A stretch of DNA of 64,000 bases from Pseudomonas benzenivorans (GTDB taxonomy: Bacteria; Pseudomonadota; Gammaproteobacteria; Pseudomonadales; Pseudomonadaceae). The position numbers and the translations under genes were made by a program. Of the stretch, positions 27,533-36,222 are shown in pieces. The stretch is from the NCBI RefSeq assembly GCF_033547155.1, contig NZ_CP137892.1:3968001-4032000 (forward strand). Reading direction: 5' to 3'. The notes under the pieces are model-generated. The model saw only the letters and a list, made by a program, of their open reading frames with translations. It was not told where the DNA came from and did not search any database. The stretch's first letter is position 1, and each line of letters begins with the position of its first letter.

Positions 27533-27892
27533 ATGCTGGACTACTTCGCCCTCGGCCTGCTGGTTTTCGTCGGCCTGGTATTGTTCTACGGCATCATCGT
27601 CATCCACGACATCCCCTACGAGATCGCAGCCAGGCGCCAGCATCCCCACCAGGATGCGATCCACGTGGCCGGCTGGGTCAGCCTGTTCACCCTGCACCTG
27701 ATCTGGCCCTTCCTGTGGATCTGGGCCACGCTGTATCGCCAGGACCGCGGCTGGGGCTTCGCCCAGACGCCGGCGGAGGGGGAACGGCTCGGCCAACTCG
27801 AGGCCCAACTGGCCGAGCTGCGCCAGCGGGTCAGCGCCTTGGAACAGCCTGCTGCCAGCGGCGCTGCCAGCCCCGACGAGCCGGAGGCCTGA
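27533..27892 (+). CDS. DUF3302 inner-membrane protein (YiaW/YibI-like)
   Basis: A 119-residue protein with two membrane spans (ALGLLVFVGLVLFYGIIVIHDIP and VSLFTLHLIWPFLWIWATLY) and a short C-terminal coiled coil. The IHDIPYEIA signature after the first span is characteristic of DUF3302. In enterobacteria and pseudomonads the gene always precedes an HlyD-type membrane-fusion protein, as here (three bases apart). AAGGAG precedes the ATG. It is thought to be part of an envelope transport or integrity unit whose cargo is unknown. Confidence 0.9.
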   Translation: MLDYFALGLLVFVGLVLFYGIIVIHDIPYEIAARRQHPHQDAIHVAGWVSLFTLHLIWPFLWIWATLYRQDRGWGFAQTPAEGERLGQLEAQLAELRQRVSALEQPAASGAASPDEPEA

Positions 27893-27895
27893 GCC

Positions 27896-28855
27896 ATGGA
27901 CCTGTTGCTGATCCTGACCTATGCGGCGCTGTGCACCGCGATCTTCAAGCTCTTCCGCATCCCGCTGAACAAGTGGAGCGTACCCACCGCGTTCCTCGGC
28001 GGGGTGGTGCTGATCGGGACGCTGATCTTCCTGATGAACTACAACCATCCCTACTCGGAAACCAGCCGCCTGTATTTCGTCTCGACGCCGGTGATTCCGG
28101 TGGTCAGCGGCCAGGTGGTGGAAGTGCCGGTGCAGCCCAACCAACCGCTGGAAAAGGGCGACGTGCTGTTCCGCATCGACCCGCTGCCCTTCGACAATCG
28201 GGTGAAATCCCTCAAGGCCCAGGTCACCGCGGCCAAGGCCGATCTCTACCGAGCCAGCACCCTGGCCAAGCGCGGCATGGGCAACCGCCGCGACGTCGAC
28301 GTGCTGAGCGCCCGGGTCAACGACCTGCAGGCGCAGCTCGGCATTGCTCAGTACGAGCTCGAGCACAGCGTGGTGCGAGCGCCGAGCCGCGGCTTCGTCA
28401 CTCACGTCTCGCTGCGCCCGGGCATGTATGCGGCCAGGCTGCCGCTGCGCCCGTCCATGGTCTTCATCCCGGCCGAGGGTCACTACTACACGGCCTGGAT
28501 GCGCCAGAACAGCCTGCTACGCCTGCGCGTCGGAGACGAGGCGGAGGTGGCCTTCGATGGCATCCCCGGCAAGGTCTTCTCCGCCAGGGTGAAACAGGTG
28601 CTCACGGTGATCGCCGAGGGGCAGGTTCAGCCCTCGGGTAACCTGACCGGCTTCAACGGTGCGCAGCCGCCGGGGCGGGTGCCGGTCAACATCGAGATCA
28701 CCGATCCGCAGTTCGCCGCCTACAGCGCCGCCATACCGGGCGGCGCCTATGCGCAAACGGCGATCTACAGCCAGCACTTCCAGCACGTGGCGGTGATGCG
28801 CAAGATACTCCTGCGCATGTCGGCCTGGATGAACTACATCTTCCCCTTCCACTGA
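27896..28855 (+). CDS. HlyD-family membrane-fusion protein (YiaV/YibH-like)
   Basis: A 319-residue periplasmic adaptor with two N-terminal membrane spans (residues about 4-20 and 32-50), a biotinyl-lipoyl-like half-motif (VIPVVSGQVVEVPVQPNQPLEKGDVLFRID), a short alpha-hairpin (about 95-140) and the returning half SVVRAPSRGFVTHVSLRPG. The hairpin is shorter than in drug-efflux adaptors such as EmrA. Neither an inner-membrane pump nor an outer-membrane channel is encoded nearby; the DUF3302 partner just upstream is the only companion. Confidence 0.9.
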   Translation: MDLLLILTYAALCTAIFKLFRIPLNKWSVPTAFLGGVVLIGTLIFLMNYNHPYSETSRLYFVSTPVIPVVSGQVVEVPVQPNQPLEKGDVLFRIDPLPFDNRVKSLKAQVTAAKADLYRASTLAKRGMGNRRDVDVLSARVNDLQAQLGIAQYELEHSVVRAPSRGFVTHVSLRPGMYAARLPLRPSMVFIPAEGHYYTAWMRQNSLLRLRVGDEAEVAFDGIPGKVFSARVKQVLTVIAEGQVQPSGNLTGFNGAQPPGRVPVNIEITDPQFAAYSAAIPGGAYAQTAIYSQHFQHVAVMRKILLRMSAWMNYIFPFH

Positions 28856-28996
28856 CCGGCAGGGCATTCGGATACGGCCTCAGCGACCGCCAGCCGGGCG
28901 CCTGCGCGGCCAGACGCCGAGGGCGCCGGGCGGCGGTCTATAGTTTCAGTTCAGGCCCATTGCGTTGGCCCCCACAGACAGGAGCGAGGAGTCGTC

Positions 28997-29557
28997 ATGA
29001 GCAAGGTCCATCACGTCGCCGTGCTGGTCGGCAGCCTGCGCAAGGCCTCGATCAACCGCAAGCTGGCCCTGGCGCTGGCCGAACTGGCGCCGGCCTCGTT
29101 GCAGCTGGAAATCGTCGAGATCGGCGACCTGCCGCTGTACAACGAGGACATCGACGGCGCGCGGCCGCCCGAGGCCTACACCGCCTTTCGCGGCAAGCTC
29201 AAGGCAGCCGATGCCCTGCTGTTCGTCACCCCCGAATACAACCGTTCGGTGCCGGCGCCGATGAAGAACGCCATAGACGTCGGCTCGCGCCCCTATGGCC
29301 AGAGCGCCTTCAGCGGCAAACCGGGGGCCGTGCTGAGCGCCTCGCCGGGGGCCATCGGCGGCTTCGGCGCCAACCAGCACCTGCGCCAGTCCATGGTCTT
29401 TCTCGACGTGCCGATGATGCAGCAGCCCGAGGCCTACCTGGGCGGCGCCGGCAGCTTCTTCGAGGAGGCCGGCATGCTCGGCGACGGCATCAAGCCGTTC
29501 CTGCAGAAGTTCATCGATGCCTATGCGCAGTGGGTGGAGCAGCACGCCAAGGGATGA
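28997..29557 (+). CDS. NADPH-dependent FMN reductase (ChrR/YieF-like)
   Basis: A 186-residue flavodoxin-fold oxidoreductase that reduces quinones, chromate or azo/nitro compounds. The FMN phosphate loop is LVGSLRKASINRKLA; FVTPEYNRSVPAPMKNAID and SASPGAIGGFGANQHLR contact the flavin and define the family. GGAGCGAGGAG precedes the ATG. It stands upstream of the channel gene on the same strand with a 36-bp gap. Confidence 0.94.
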   Translation: MSKVHHVAVLVGSLRKASINRKLALALAELAPASLQLEIVEIGDLPLYNEDIDGARPPEAYTAFRGKLKAADALLFVTPEYNRSVPAPMKNAIDVGSRPYGQSAFSGKPGAVLSASPGAIGGFGANQHLRQSMVFLDVPMMQQPEAYLGGAGSFFEEAGMLGDGIKPFLQKFIDAYAQWVEQHAKG

Positions 29558-29593
29558 TCCCCGCTCGCGGCAGGGCGATCCGGAGGGCGACAG

Positions 29594-30523
29594 ATGGCCG
29601 CCATGCACCAGGAGGAAAGCTTCTGGCTGGACGCCACCCTGGACAAGCGCGAATACGGCGACCTCTGCGCCGCCCTGGAACTGCGGGCGCGCAGCGGTCG
29701 GCCGATGCCGGGCTTCCAGCTCAAGGGCGCCGAGCTGAACGGTGTCAACCTGGTCAACCACGGCGGCCACCACGGCTACATCCTGCACCAGGCCGACCTG
29801 TACCGCGCCAACCTGCAGAACGCCCACCTGTTCGCCCTCGACCTGCGCGGCAGCTCGCTGATGAAGGCCGACCTGCGCCACGCCAACCTGCACTGCGCCG
29901 ACCTGCGCGACTGCAACCTGCTGGGCGTGCGCCTGGACGGCGCGCGGCTGGACAACGTCATCTGGGACCGCCAGCTGCTGCAGGAACGCAAGGGCCGCGA
30001 ACTGGCCCAGCGCGGCAACCCGGCCGCCGCCCTGCAGTACTTCCAGGAAGCCGAGGAAACCTACCGCAACCTGCGCCTGCACCTGGAGCGGGCCGGGCTG
30101 TTCGAGCAGGCCGGGCTGTTCTTCCACCGCGAGATGGTGGTGCGGCGCCTGCAACTGCCGCGCTATTCGGCGCAGCGCCTGCTGTCCTGGCTGGTCGACC
30201 TGTTCAGCGGCTACGGCGAGAAACCGCTCAACGTCGTGCTGTTCTCCCTGGGGCTGATCGGCCTCTGCGGCCTGCTGTACTTCCTGGTCGGGGTCGAGCA
30301 GGGGGGCCAGCGCCTGGGGCTGGATCTGGGCCAGGGGCTGCTGGCCAACCTCATGGACCTGCTCGACTGCCTCTATTTCAGCGTGGTCACCTTCACCACC
30401 CTGGGCTACGGCGACATCAGCCCCCACGGCCTGGCCCGGCCGCTCGCCGCCTTCGAGGCCTTCGTCGGCAGCTTCACCATGGCCCTGTTCGTGGTGGTGT
30501 TCGTCAAGAAGATGACCCGCTGA
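29594..30523 (+). CDS. Pentapeptide-repeat protein fused to a two-TM potassium channel
   Basis: A 309-residue inner-membrane protein. Residues about 58-120 are pentapeptide repeats (A(D/N)LxxAxL pattern: ADLYRANLQNAHLFALDL, ADLRHANLHCADLRD), which fold as a right-handed beta helix. A helical linker follows (130-200), then a pore module with span 1 (about 213-235), the selectivity filter TTLGYGDI near 268 and span 2 (about 285-305). GYG and the conserved Thr residues predict K+ selectivity. Such fusions occur in proteobacteria but the role of the repeat domain is not known; it may gate the pore or bind DNA-like or protein partners. Confidence 0.88.
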   Translation: MAAMHQEESFWLDATLDKREYGDLCAALELRARSGRPMPGFQLKGAELNGVNLVNHGGHHGYILHQADLYRANLQNAHLFALDLRGSSLMKADLRHANLHCADLRDCNLLGVRLDGARLDNVIWDRQLLQERKGRELAQRGNPAAALQYFQEAEETYRNLRLHLERAGLFEQAGLFFHREMVVRRLQLPRYSAQRLLSWLVDLFSGYGEKPLNVVLFSLGLIGLCGLLYFLVGVEQGGQRLGLDLGQGLLANLMDLLDCLYFSVVTFTTLGYGDISPHGLARPLAAFEAFVGSFTMALFVVVFVKKMTR

Positions 30524-30535
30524 GCCACGCCGCCC

Positions 30536-31369
30536 TCAGCCCGCGAGCGGCACCCAGACCTCCACCCGACCGGTGCCGGCCAACGGATCGAAGTCGGCGC
30601 TGTAGCGCTCGAACTCCGGCGCATCCGCCACCTCCAGGCCGCTGGCCGGCAGCCAGCGCTGGAAGATCGCGGCGAAGGTCTCGTGGATGGTGGAGATGTG
30701 CCCGCGGTGGAGAAACACCGCATAACGCCGCGCCGGCAGCTGCAGGCTGCTGAAGCCCGGCGGCAACCTGTCGAGGCGGCCCACCCGGACCCCGGCGATA
30801 TACTCGAAGCCGCCGTCCTCGTCCGGGTTGCAGCACAGGCCGAAGGTCTCCCCGCCCAGCTGCCCCGGCACCCTGCCGATATGCGGCACGAAACGCTGCC
30901 ACAGCGCGGCGATGCCCTGACTCTGGTCGACGCTGAAGCGCTCGCCGAGCCCGGCGACCAGCAAGGGGCCCTCCTCCACGAAGCGCGGTTCGGAGAGTTC
31001 GAAAGTCGTTGTCGCCGGCATGCGCATGGCCTCCTGCAAAGCGATTGCACCGAGATTGCCGCTGGCCCGCAACGCCTCGGGGGTCAGCCCGAACTGTTCG
31101 CGGAACGCGCGGGTGAACGCCTCATGCGAGCCATAGCCGACCTCCAGGGCCAGCGCGAGGATATCCGTCGCCCCCGCCGCCAGCCGATGCGCCGCCCGGC
31201 TCAGGCGCCGCACCCGCACATAACGCATCACCGGCCAGCCGGTGGCCCGGGCGAAGGTCCGCGCCAGGACGAAGCGCGACAGGCCGCAGACCTCGGCGAC
31301 GCGCTGCAGGTCGAGGGGTTGATCCAGTTCGGTTTCGATCAGCCAGAGGGCTTTGCCAACAGGGTCCAT
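30536..31369 (-). CDS. AraC-family regulator with GyrI-like effector domain
   Basis: A 277-residue regulator with the DNA-binding domain at the N-terminus (two HTH units: LQRVAEVCGLSRFVLARTFARATG and ILALALEVGYGSHEAFTRAFREQFG) and a C-terminal GyrI-like small-molecule domain (FELSEPRFVEEGPLLVAGL...VEVWVPL). This order is shared with Rob/SoxS-type multidrug sensors and BmrR-like ligand domains. It converges on the channel gene and is divergent, with a 163-bp gap, from a TetR regulator. Target genes are not evident. Confidence 0.92.
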   Translation of the reverse strand: MDPVGKALWLIETELDQPLDLQRVAEVCGLSRFVLARTFARATGWPVMRYVRVRRLSRAAHRLAAGATDILALALEVGYGSHEAFTRAFREQFGLTPEALRASGNLGAIALQEAMRMPATTTFELSEPRFVEEGPLLVAGLGERFSVDQSQGIAALWQRFVPHIGRVPGQLGGETFGLCCNPDEDGGFEYIAGVRVGRLDRLPPGFSSLQLPARRYAVFLHRGHISTIHETFAAIFQRWLPASGLEVADAPEFERYSADFDPLAGTGRVEVWVPLAG

Positions 31370-31505
31370 AGGTGGCTCTCACAGAAGCTGGGGCCAGTAT
31401 CCGGGCCGGGCGCGGGCGCCGCTTGATCGCCCTTGCAGCACGCCCCGGTGCCCCTGATCCACGACCATACAGCGGATGAATGATAAGGAAACCTCTTGCC
31501 GGCAC

Positions 31506-31521
31506 TAGACCGACTGGTCTA
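31506..31521. promoter_or_regulatory. TetR operator
   Basis: TAGACC-GACT-GGTCTA is a perfect 6-4-6 palindrome ending 11 bases before the TetR start codon. Its half-site matches the TAGACC/GGTCTA operators of the LmrA/YxaF branch of TetR regulators, so autoregulation is expected. Confidence 0.85.
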
Positions 31522-31532
31522 TATATTTCCCC

Positions 31533-32123
31533 ATGACCAAGACCACGACCCGCGACAAACTGATTCAGGCCATGGCCGACGCCCTGCAACGCAAGGGCCT
31601 GCATGGTGTCGGCCTGAACGAACTGCTGAAGACCGCCGGTGCGCCCAAGGGCAGCCTGTACCACCACTTCCCGGGCGGCAAGAGCGAACTGGCGGTGGCG
31701 GCCATCGAGCATATCGGCCGGCGCATCGACGAGTTCGTCGCCCGCCTGTTCGCCCAGCAGCCCGATCCGCTGCAGGCCCTGCACAGCTGGCTGCAGGGCG
31801 CCCTGCAGCAACTGCAGAGCAGCCAGTTCGAGCGCGGCTGCCCGCTGGCCACGGTGGCGCTGGAAAGCGGCCCGGAAGACCTCGAGATTCGCGCCGCCCT
31901 GGAACACTGCTTCGCCACCCTGCGCCAGGCGCTGGCCCGGCAGCTGCACCGGCACGGCCACGCGCGCGAGCAGGCCGACAACCTGGCCGCGCTGTTCGTC
32001 GCCCTGTACGAAGGCGGCCTGCTCCAGGCCCGCGTGGCCGGCAGCACCGAACCGCTCAGGCGCGCCGCCGACGCCCTGTTCAACCTGGCCCGACAACAAC
32101 CTCCGGGAGGAGACGCAGCATGA
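31533..32123 (+). CDS. TetR-family repressor (LmrA/YxaF branch)
   Basis: A 196-residue repressor with N-terminal HTH (GLHGVGLNELLKTAGAPKGSLYHHFPGGKSEL), where APKGSLYHHFPGGK is distinctive for the LmrA/YxaF group. The C-terminal ligand domain contains RGCPLATVALES. It overlaps the hydrolase start by the four bases ATGA and carries its operator immediately upstream, so it controls a two-gene unit. The ligand is unknown, probably an ester or lipophilic compound handled by the hydrolase. Confidence 0.93.
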   Translation: MTKTTTRDKLIQAMADALQRKGLHGVGLNELLKTAGAPKGSLYHHFPGGKSELAVAAIEHIGRRIDEFVARLFAQQPDPLQALHSWLQGALQQLQSSQFERGCPLATVALESGPEDLEIRAALEHCFATLRQALARQLHRHGHAREQADNLAALFVALYEGGLLQARVAGSTEPLRRAADALFNLARQQPPGGDAA

Positions 32124-33007
32124 ACGCCGACAACCCGAGCATCCTCAGCGAGAGCCTGCGCCTGCCGGCCCGGGACGGCTATTCCCTGGGCGCCACCCGC
32201 TACCATGCCCCCCGGCCGGTGGCGCAGCTGCTGGTGGCCGGCGCCACCGGCGTGCCCCAGGGCTTCTACCGGCGCTTCGCCGAACACGCCGCCCGCCGCG
32301 GCTTCGAGACCCTGACCCTGGACTACCGCGGCGTCGGCCAGTCCAAGCCGGACAGCCTGCGCGGCTTCGAGATGGACTACCTGGATTGGGCCCATCTCGA
32401 CCTGGCCGCCGCCGTCGACCTGCACCTCGACGGGCAGCGGCCGCTGTTCATGGTCGGCCACTCCTTCGGTGGCCATGCCTTCGGCCTGCTGCCCAACCAC
32501 GAGCGGGTGGCCGGCTTCTACACCTTCGGCACCGGCGCCGGCTGGCACGGCTGGATGCCCAGGCTGGAGCAGGTCCGGGTGCTGGCCATGTGGCGGCTGA
32601 TCGGCCCGCTGATGACCCGTTACAAGGGCTACCTGGCCTGGAGCAAGCTGGGTATGGGCGAGGACCTGCCCATGGGGGTGTACCGCAAGTGGAAGCGCTG
32701 GTGCGGCTACCCGCGCTATTTCTTCGAGGACCCGCAACTGCCGGACCTGGCCGCGCGCTTCGCCGAGGTCGACACCCCCATAGTGGCAGCCAACGCCCTG
32801 GACGACCTGTGGGCGCCGCCGCGCTCGCGCGATGCCTTCATGGCGGCCTACAGCAACGCGCCCTACCAGGCGCGGGACATCCAGGTGCAGGACGGCCGCC
32901 TCGGCCCCATCGGCCATATGGGCTACTTCCGCCCTGCCGCCCAGGTGTTGTGGGACGAGGCCCTGGACTGGTTCGCCGAGCTGCAGGCGCGGCAACAGGC
33001 GGCCTGA
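32120..33007 (+). CDS. Alpha/beta-hydrolase
   Basis: A 295-residue serine hydrolase. The nucleophile elbow is GHSFGG near residue 115, with oxyanion-region LVAGATGVPQGFY and a His in the C-terminal GHMGYFRP; the acid is probably in ANALDDLW. It lacks a signal peptide and is cytoplasmic. The start overlaps the TetR stop codon with GGGAGGAGA upstream. It resembles the YheT/COG4757 group of predicted esterases; the substrate is not known. Confidence 0.9.
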   Translation: MNADNPSILSESLRLPARDGYSLGATRYHAPRPVAQLLVAGATGVPQGFYRRFAEHAARRGFETLTLDYRGVGQSKPDSLRGFEMDYLDWAHLDLAAAVDLHLDGQRPLFMVGHSFGGHAFGLLPNHERVAGFYTFGTGAGWHGWMPRLEQVRVLAMWRLIGPLMTRYKGYLAWSKLGMGEDLPMGVYRKWKRWCGYPRYFFEDPQLPDLAARFAEVDTPIVAANALDDLWAPPRSRDAFMAAYSNAPYQARDIQVQDGRLGPIGHMGYFRPAAQVLWDEALDWFAELQARQQAA

Positions 33008-33071
33008 GCACAGACCGTCGCGCGTTGCGTGGCAAGGGCAGAGGAGCTGGGCGAGCGCCCAAAAAAGAAAA

Positions 33072-33094
33072 CCCCGCTTGAGCGGGGCCTTTTG
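33072..33094 (+). terminator. Rho-independent terminator after the hydrolase
   Basis: CCCCGCT-TG-AGCGGGG is a perfect seven-pair stem followed by CCTTTT. An A-run on the left side could also make it work for the opposite strand. Confidence 0.85.
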
Positions 33095-33241
33095 CAGACT
33101 GTTTCCTGACATCCGTGATCGGCGCACCATCCTGGCGGCAATCCAGCGTGTCCCTGTGATTTGATTTGCGCTTCCTGCGCGACGTCCATGGGGTGCAGAT
33201 TACGCCGCGCCGCGCTGGCCCAATAGTGGCGATCTGCGGCA

Positions 33242-33269
33242 CGTGCTGTAAGCCAAGGCTTACAGCACG
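33242..33269. repeat. Perfect 13-bp hairpin
   Basis: CGTGCTGTAAGCC and its exact inverse are separated by AA. It sits 29 bases past the aminotransferase stop on the other strand but has no T-run, so it may be an mRNA-end stabiliser or a protein-binding palindrome rather than an intrinsic terminator. Confidence 0.75.
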
Positions 33270-33297
33270 GCCAGGCCCCGCGGATACCGACTGCGGC

Positions 33298-34680
33298 CTA
33301 GAGCAGGCCGAGCTCCATGGCGGTGCGATCCACCGCCAACTTGGTCTTGGCCACCAGCTCGTCGAGCTCGTCGCGGCTCGCCACCAGGGCCGGCGCCATG
33401 ATCATGCGCCCGCCGGTGGCGCGGATGATCAGCCCCTCCTCGAAGCCGATGCTGCGGCAACGCCAGGTGATGTCCGTCTCGTTGGCGAAGCGCTTGCGGC
33501 TGGCCTTGTCCTGGCTGAACTGCAGGGCGGCGACCAAGCCGGTGCCCTGGATCTCGCCGACCAGCGGATGATCGGCGAACACCTGGCGCAGGCACTGCTG
33601 CAGGTAGGGGCCGGTGTCGGCCTTGACCCGCTCGACCACGCCCTCGTCACGCAGCGCCTTGATGTTGGCGATGGCCACCGCCGCCGCCACCGGGTGGCCG
33701 GAGTAGGTCAGGCCATGGGCATAGACCCCGCCCTGCTCCACCAGCACCTCGGCGATGCGCTTGCTCAGCACCAGCCCGCCCATGGGGATATAGCCACTGG
33801 TCAGACCCTTGGCGATCGACAGGGTGTCCGGCTCGAAGCCGAAGTGCTGGTGGGCGAACCATTCGCCGGTGCGGCCGAAACCGCCGATCACTTCGTCGGC
33901 GCACAGCAGCACGTCGTACTGGCGGCAGATGCGCTGGATCTCCGGCCAGTAGCTCTGCGGCGGGAAGATCATGCCGCCGGCGCCCTGGAAGGGTTCGGCG
34001 ACGAAGGCGGCGACGTTCTCCGCGCCCAGCTCGAGGATCTTCTCCTCCAGCTGCAGGGCGCAGCGGCGACCGAACTCGGCCGGGCTCAACTCGCCGCCGG
34101 CAACGTACCAGTAGGGCTCGTCGATATGGGCGAAATCCGGCAGCATGCCGCCCATCTCGTGCATGAAGCCCATGCCGCCGAGGGCGGTGCTGGCCAGGGT
34201 CGAGCCGTGATAACCGTTCCAGCGGCCGATCATCACCTTCTTCTGCGGCTGGCCGAGTATCTGCCAATAGCGGCGTACGGTGCGGATCAGCACCTCGTTG
34301 GCCTCCGAACCGGAGTTGGTGTACACGGCGTGGCTGTAGTGGCCGGGCAGCAGGCTGAACAGCTGCTCGGACAGCTCCACCACCGCCGGGTGGGTGGTGT
34401 GGAAGAACATGTTGTAGTAGGGCAGCTGCTCCAGCTGGCGGCTGGCGGCGGCGGTCAGGTCCTGGCGGCCGTAGCCGAGGTTGGTGCACCACAGGCCGGA
34501 CATGCCGTCCAGGTAGCGCTTGCCGTCGCTGTCCCACAGGTGCAGGCCCTCGCCGCGGACGATCACCCGCGGGCCTTCGGCATTCAGCGCCTTCTGATCG
34601 ACGAAGGCATGGATGTGGTGGGCCGCGTCCAGTTCCTGGTAGTCACGGGTGGAGCGGGTGGGGGTTTGCAAGACTGTCAT
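33298..34680 (-). CDS. spuC: Putrescine-pyruvate aminotransferase (SpuC-like, class III PLP)
   Basis: A 460-residue PLP enzyme that moves an amino group from putrescine or another polyamine to pyruvate. SpuC-type features are YNMFFHTTHPAVVELSEQL, TNSGSEANEVLIRTVRRYW, the PLP aspartate in LLCADEVIGGFGRTG and the Schiff-base Lys in SIAKGLTSGYIPMGG. The ATG at 34680 follows a GAGGTCGC region. It is followed upstream on the same strand by an amino-acid permease and an aldehyde dehydrogenase, which together give uptake, transamination and oxidation of the resulting aminoaldehyde. Confidence 0.94.
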   Translation of the reverse strand: MTVLQTPTRSTRDYQELDAAHHIHAFVDQKALNAEGPRVIVRGEGLHLWDSDGKRYLDGMSGLWCTNLGYGRQDLTAAASRQLEQLPYYNMFFHTTHPAVVELSEQLFSLLPGHYSHAVYTNSGSEANEVLIRTVRRYWQILGQPQKKVMIGRWNGYHGSTLASTALGGMGFMHEMGGMLPDFAHIDEPYWYVAGGELSPAEFGRRCALQLEEKILELGAENVAAFVAEPFQGAGGMIFPPQSYWPEIQRICRQYDVLLCADEVIGGFGRTGEWFAHQHFGFEPDTLSIAKGLTSGYIPMGGLVLSKRIAEVLVEQGGVYAHGLTYSGHPVAAAVAIANIKALRDEGVVERVKADTGPYLQQCLRQVFADHPLVGEIQGTGLVAALQFSQDKASRKRFANETDITWRCRSIGFEEGLIIRATGGRMIMAPALVASRDELDELVAKTKLAVDRTAMELGLL

Positions 34681-34738
34681 GGCAGCGACCTCGCCTGTCT
34701 GGGGTTATCGAAGGCCGGGGCCGTGCCCCGGCGGGAAA

Positions 34739-36163
34739 TCATTTGCGCGCCAGCACCTGGTCCAGCGGCTCCGGGGTGAACAGCGGCTTGCGCATCACCA
34801 GCTTGATCCACAGCACCGCGATCAGCGCCACCAGGCCCAGCACCAGGCCGGCGCTGGTGAAGATCGACGCGGTCATCTCCGGCGCCGGCGACACGTAGTA
34901 GATCGACACCAGCATGCCGGCGATGCCGAGCAACTGCGGCAGCGGGTAGAAGGGCGTCTTGAACGGCCGCGTCAGCTCGGGATAGCGCCGGCGCAGGGCG
35001 ATCACGTCCAGGTGGCAGATGATGTAGGCCAGCAGCCAGGCGATCGCCGCGGCCAGCAGCAGCAGGTTGATCGCGTCCGGCCGGTCGCCCATCAGCAGCA
35101 CCGGCGCGCCGGTGATCAGGGCGACGAACAGCACCGCCACCCAGGGCGTGTTGGTGCGCTGGCTGAGGCGCTTGAACTGCGGGAAAGCCTGGCCGTTGAC
35201 CGCCATGCCGTAGAGCATGCGCGGGATCGCCGCCAGGGAGGTGTTCAGGGTGCTGCAGGTGGCGGCGGTCGCGGCGATCACCAGAAAGACCTTGCCGCCC
35301 TCGCCGAGCAGGGCGGTGGCGAACAGGTAGTGCGGCAGCGCCGCGCCGGCCAGCTCGTCCTGCGGCACGTAGAACAGCGCGCCGATGGCATACAGGGCGA
35401 TGGTGATGAAGATCACCCCGGCGCCGAGCATCATCGACCAGGGAATGCTGCGCTCCGGCTCGCGCGCCTCCTCCACCAGCGGGCAGACGAACTCGGCGCC
35501 GACGAAGCCCCAGATGGCCAAGGCCACCAGGGTCAGCACCCCGGCACCGAGCGGGTTCCAGTCGTGGGTCAGGGCCTGGGTCAGCGCCGGCTGGCTGCCG
35601 CTCTCGGTCATGGCGGTCAGGCCCAGGGCCAGCAGCACCACCACCATCACCAGGGCCAGCACCGATTGCAGGCGGGCGAATATGTCGATGCCCAGCAGGT
35701 TGAGCAGGGTGAACAGGACCAGCACGCCGAAGGCCACGCTCATCGGCGGCAGCAGCCCCGGGTAGACCTCGCCGACGATCAGGTCGAGCAGCAGCAGCTC
35801 GGCGGACAGGGCGAACATCGCCACCACCACGTAGCCGGAGAAGGTGGCGAGGATCGCCGGGAAGTGCCCCAGGGCCACCTCGGTGTAGCTGCTCAGGCTG
35901 CCGGCGCGGGGGATCATCAGCGCCAGCTCGGAGAAGGAACAGATATAGGTCAGCGCCAGCAGGAAGGCCAGCGCCAGCGGGATGAGGAAGCCCAGGCCGG
36001 CGATGCCGGCGCCCTGCAGCATCAGCACCATGACGCCCTGGGACACCACCAGGCCGATGGCCACGGCGAGCAGGGCCCCCAGGCCCAGGCTGGGTTTGCG
36101 CCGGGTGGCGAGCGGAGCGCCGTCGGCGAGCGGTGGGGAGAGGCTGATATCGGGATCGTACAT
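34739..36163 (-). CDS. APC-superfamily amino-acid/polyamine permease
   Basis: A 474-residue inner-membrane transporter with about 12 spans. The consensus strand breaks of APC carriers are visible: GLVVSQGVMVLMLQGAGIAGLG in span 1 and IWGFVGAEFVCPLVEEAREPERSIP around span 6. The order within spuC - permease - aldehyde dehydrogenase points to putrescine, cadaverine or a related diamine. It starts 59 bp before the dehydrogenase stop and 58 bp after it lies spuC, so one transcript is likely. Confidence 0.92.
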   Translation of the reverse strand: MYDPDISLSPPLADGAPLATRRKPSLGLGALLAVAIGLVVSQGVMVLMLQGAGIAGLGFLIPLALAFLLALTYICSFSELALMIPRAGSLSSYTEVALGHFPAILATFSGYVVVAMFALSAELLLLDLIVGEVYPGLLPPMSVAFGVLVLFTLLNLLGIDIFARLQSVLALVMVVVLLALGLTAMTESGSQPALTQALTHDWNPLGAGVLTLVALAIWGFVGAEFVCPLVEEAREPERSIPWSMMLGAGVIFITIALYAIGALFYVPQDELAGAALPHYLFATALLGEGGKVFLVIAATAATCSTLNTSLAAIPRMLYGMAVNGQAFPQFKRLSQRTNTPWVAVLFVALITGAPVLLMGDRPDAINLLLLAAAIAWLLAYIICHLDVIALRRRYPELTRPFKTPFYPLPQLLGIAGMLVSIYYVSPAPEMTASIFTSAGLVLGLVALIAVLWIKLVMRKPLFTPEPLDQVLARK

Positions 36164-36222
36164 GGGGAGTTCTCCTGCGATCTTGTTGTTGTGCCAGGGG
36201 GAACGTGAAGGGCCCGCGCGGC

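Noticed and set aside
34649..36208. 519-codon plus-strand frame opposite the permease
   Set aside because: Gln/His/Gly-rich antisense composition; the APC permease on the other strand is convincing.
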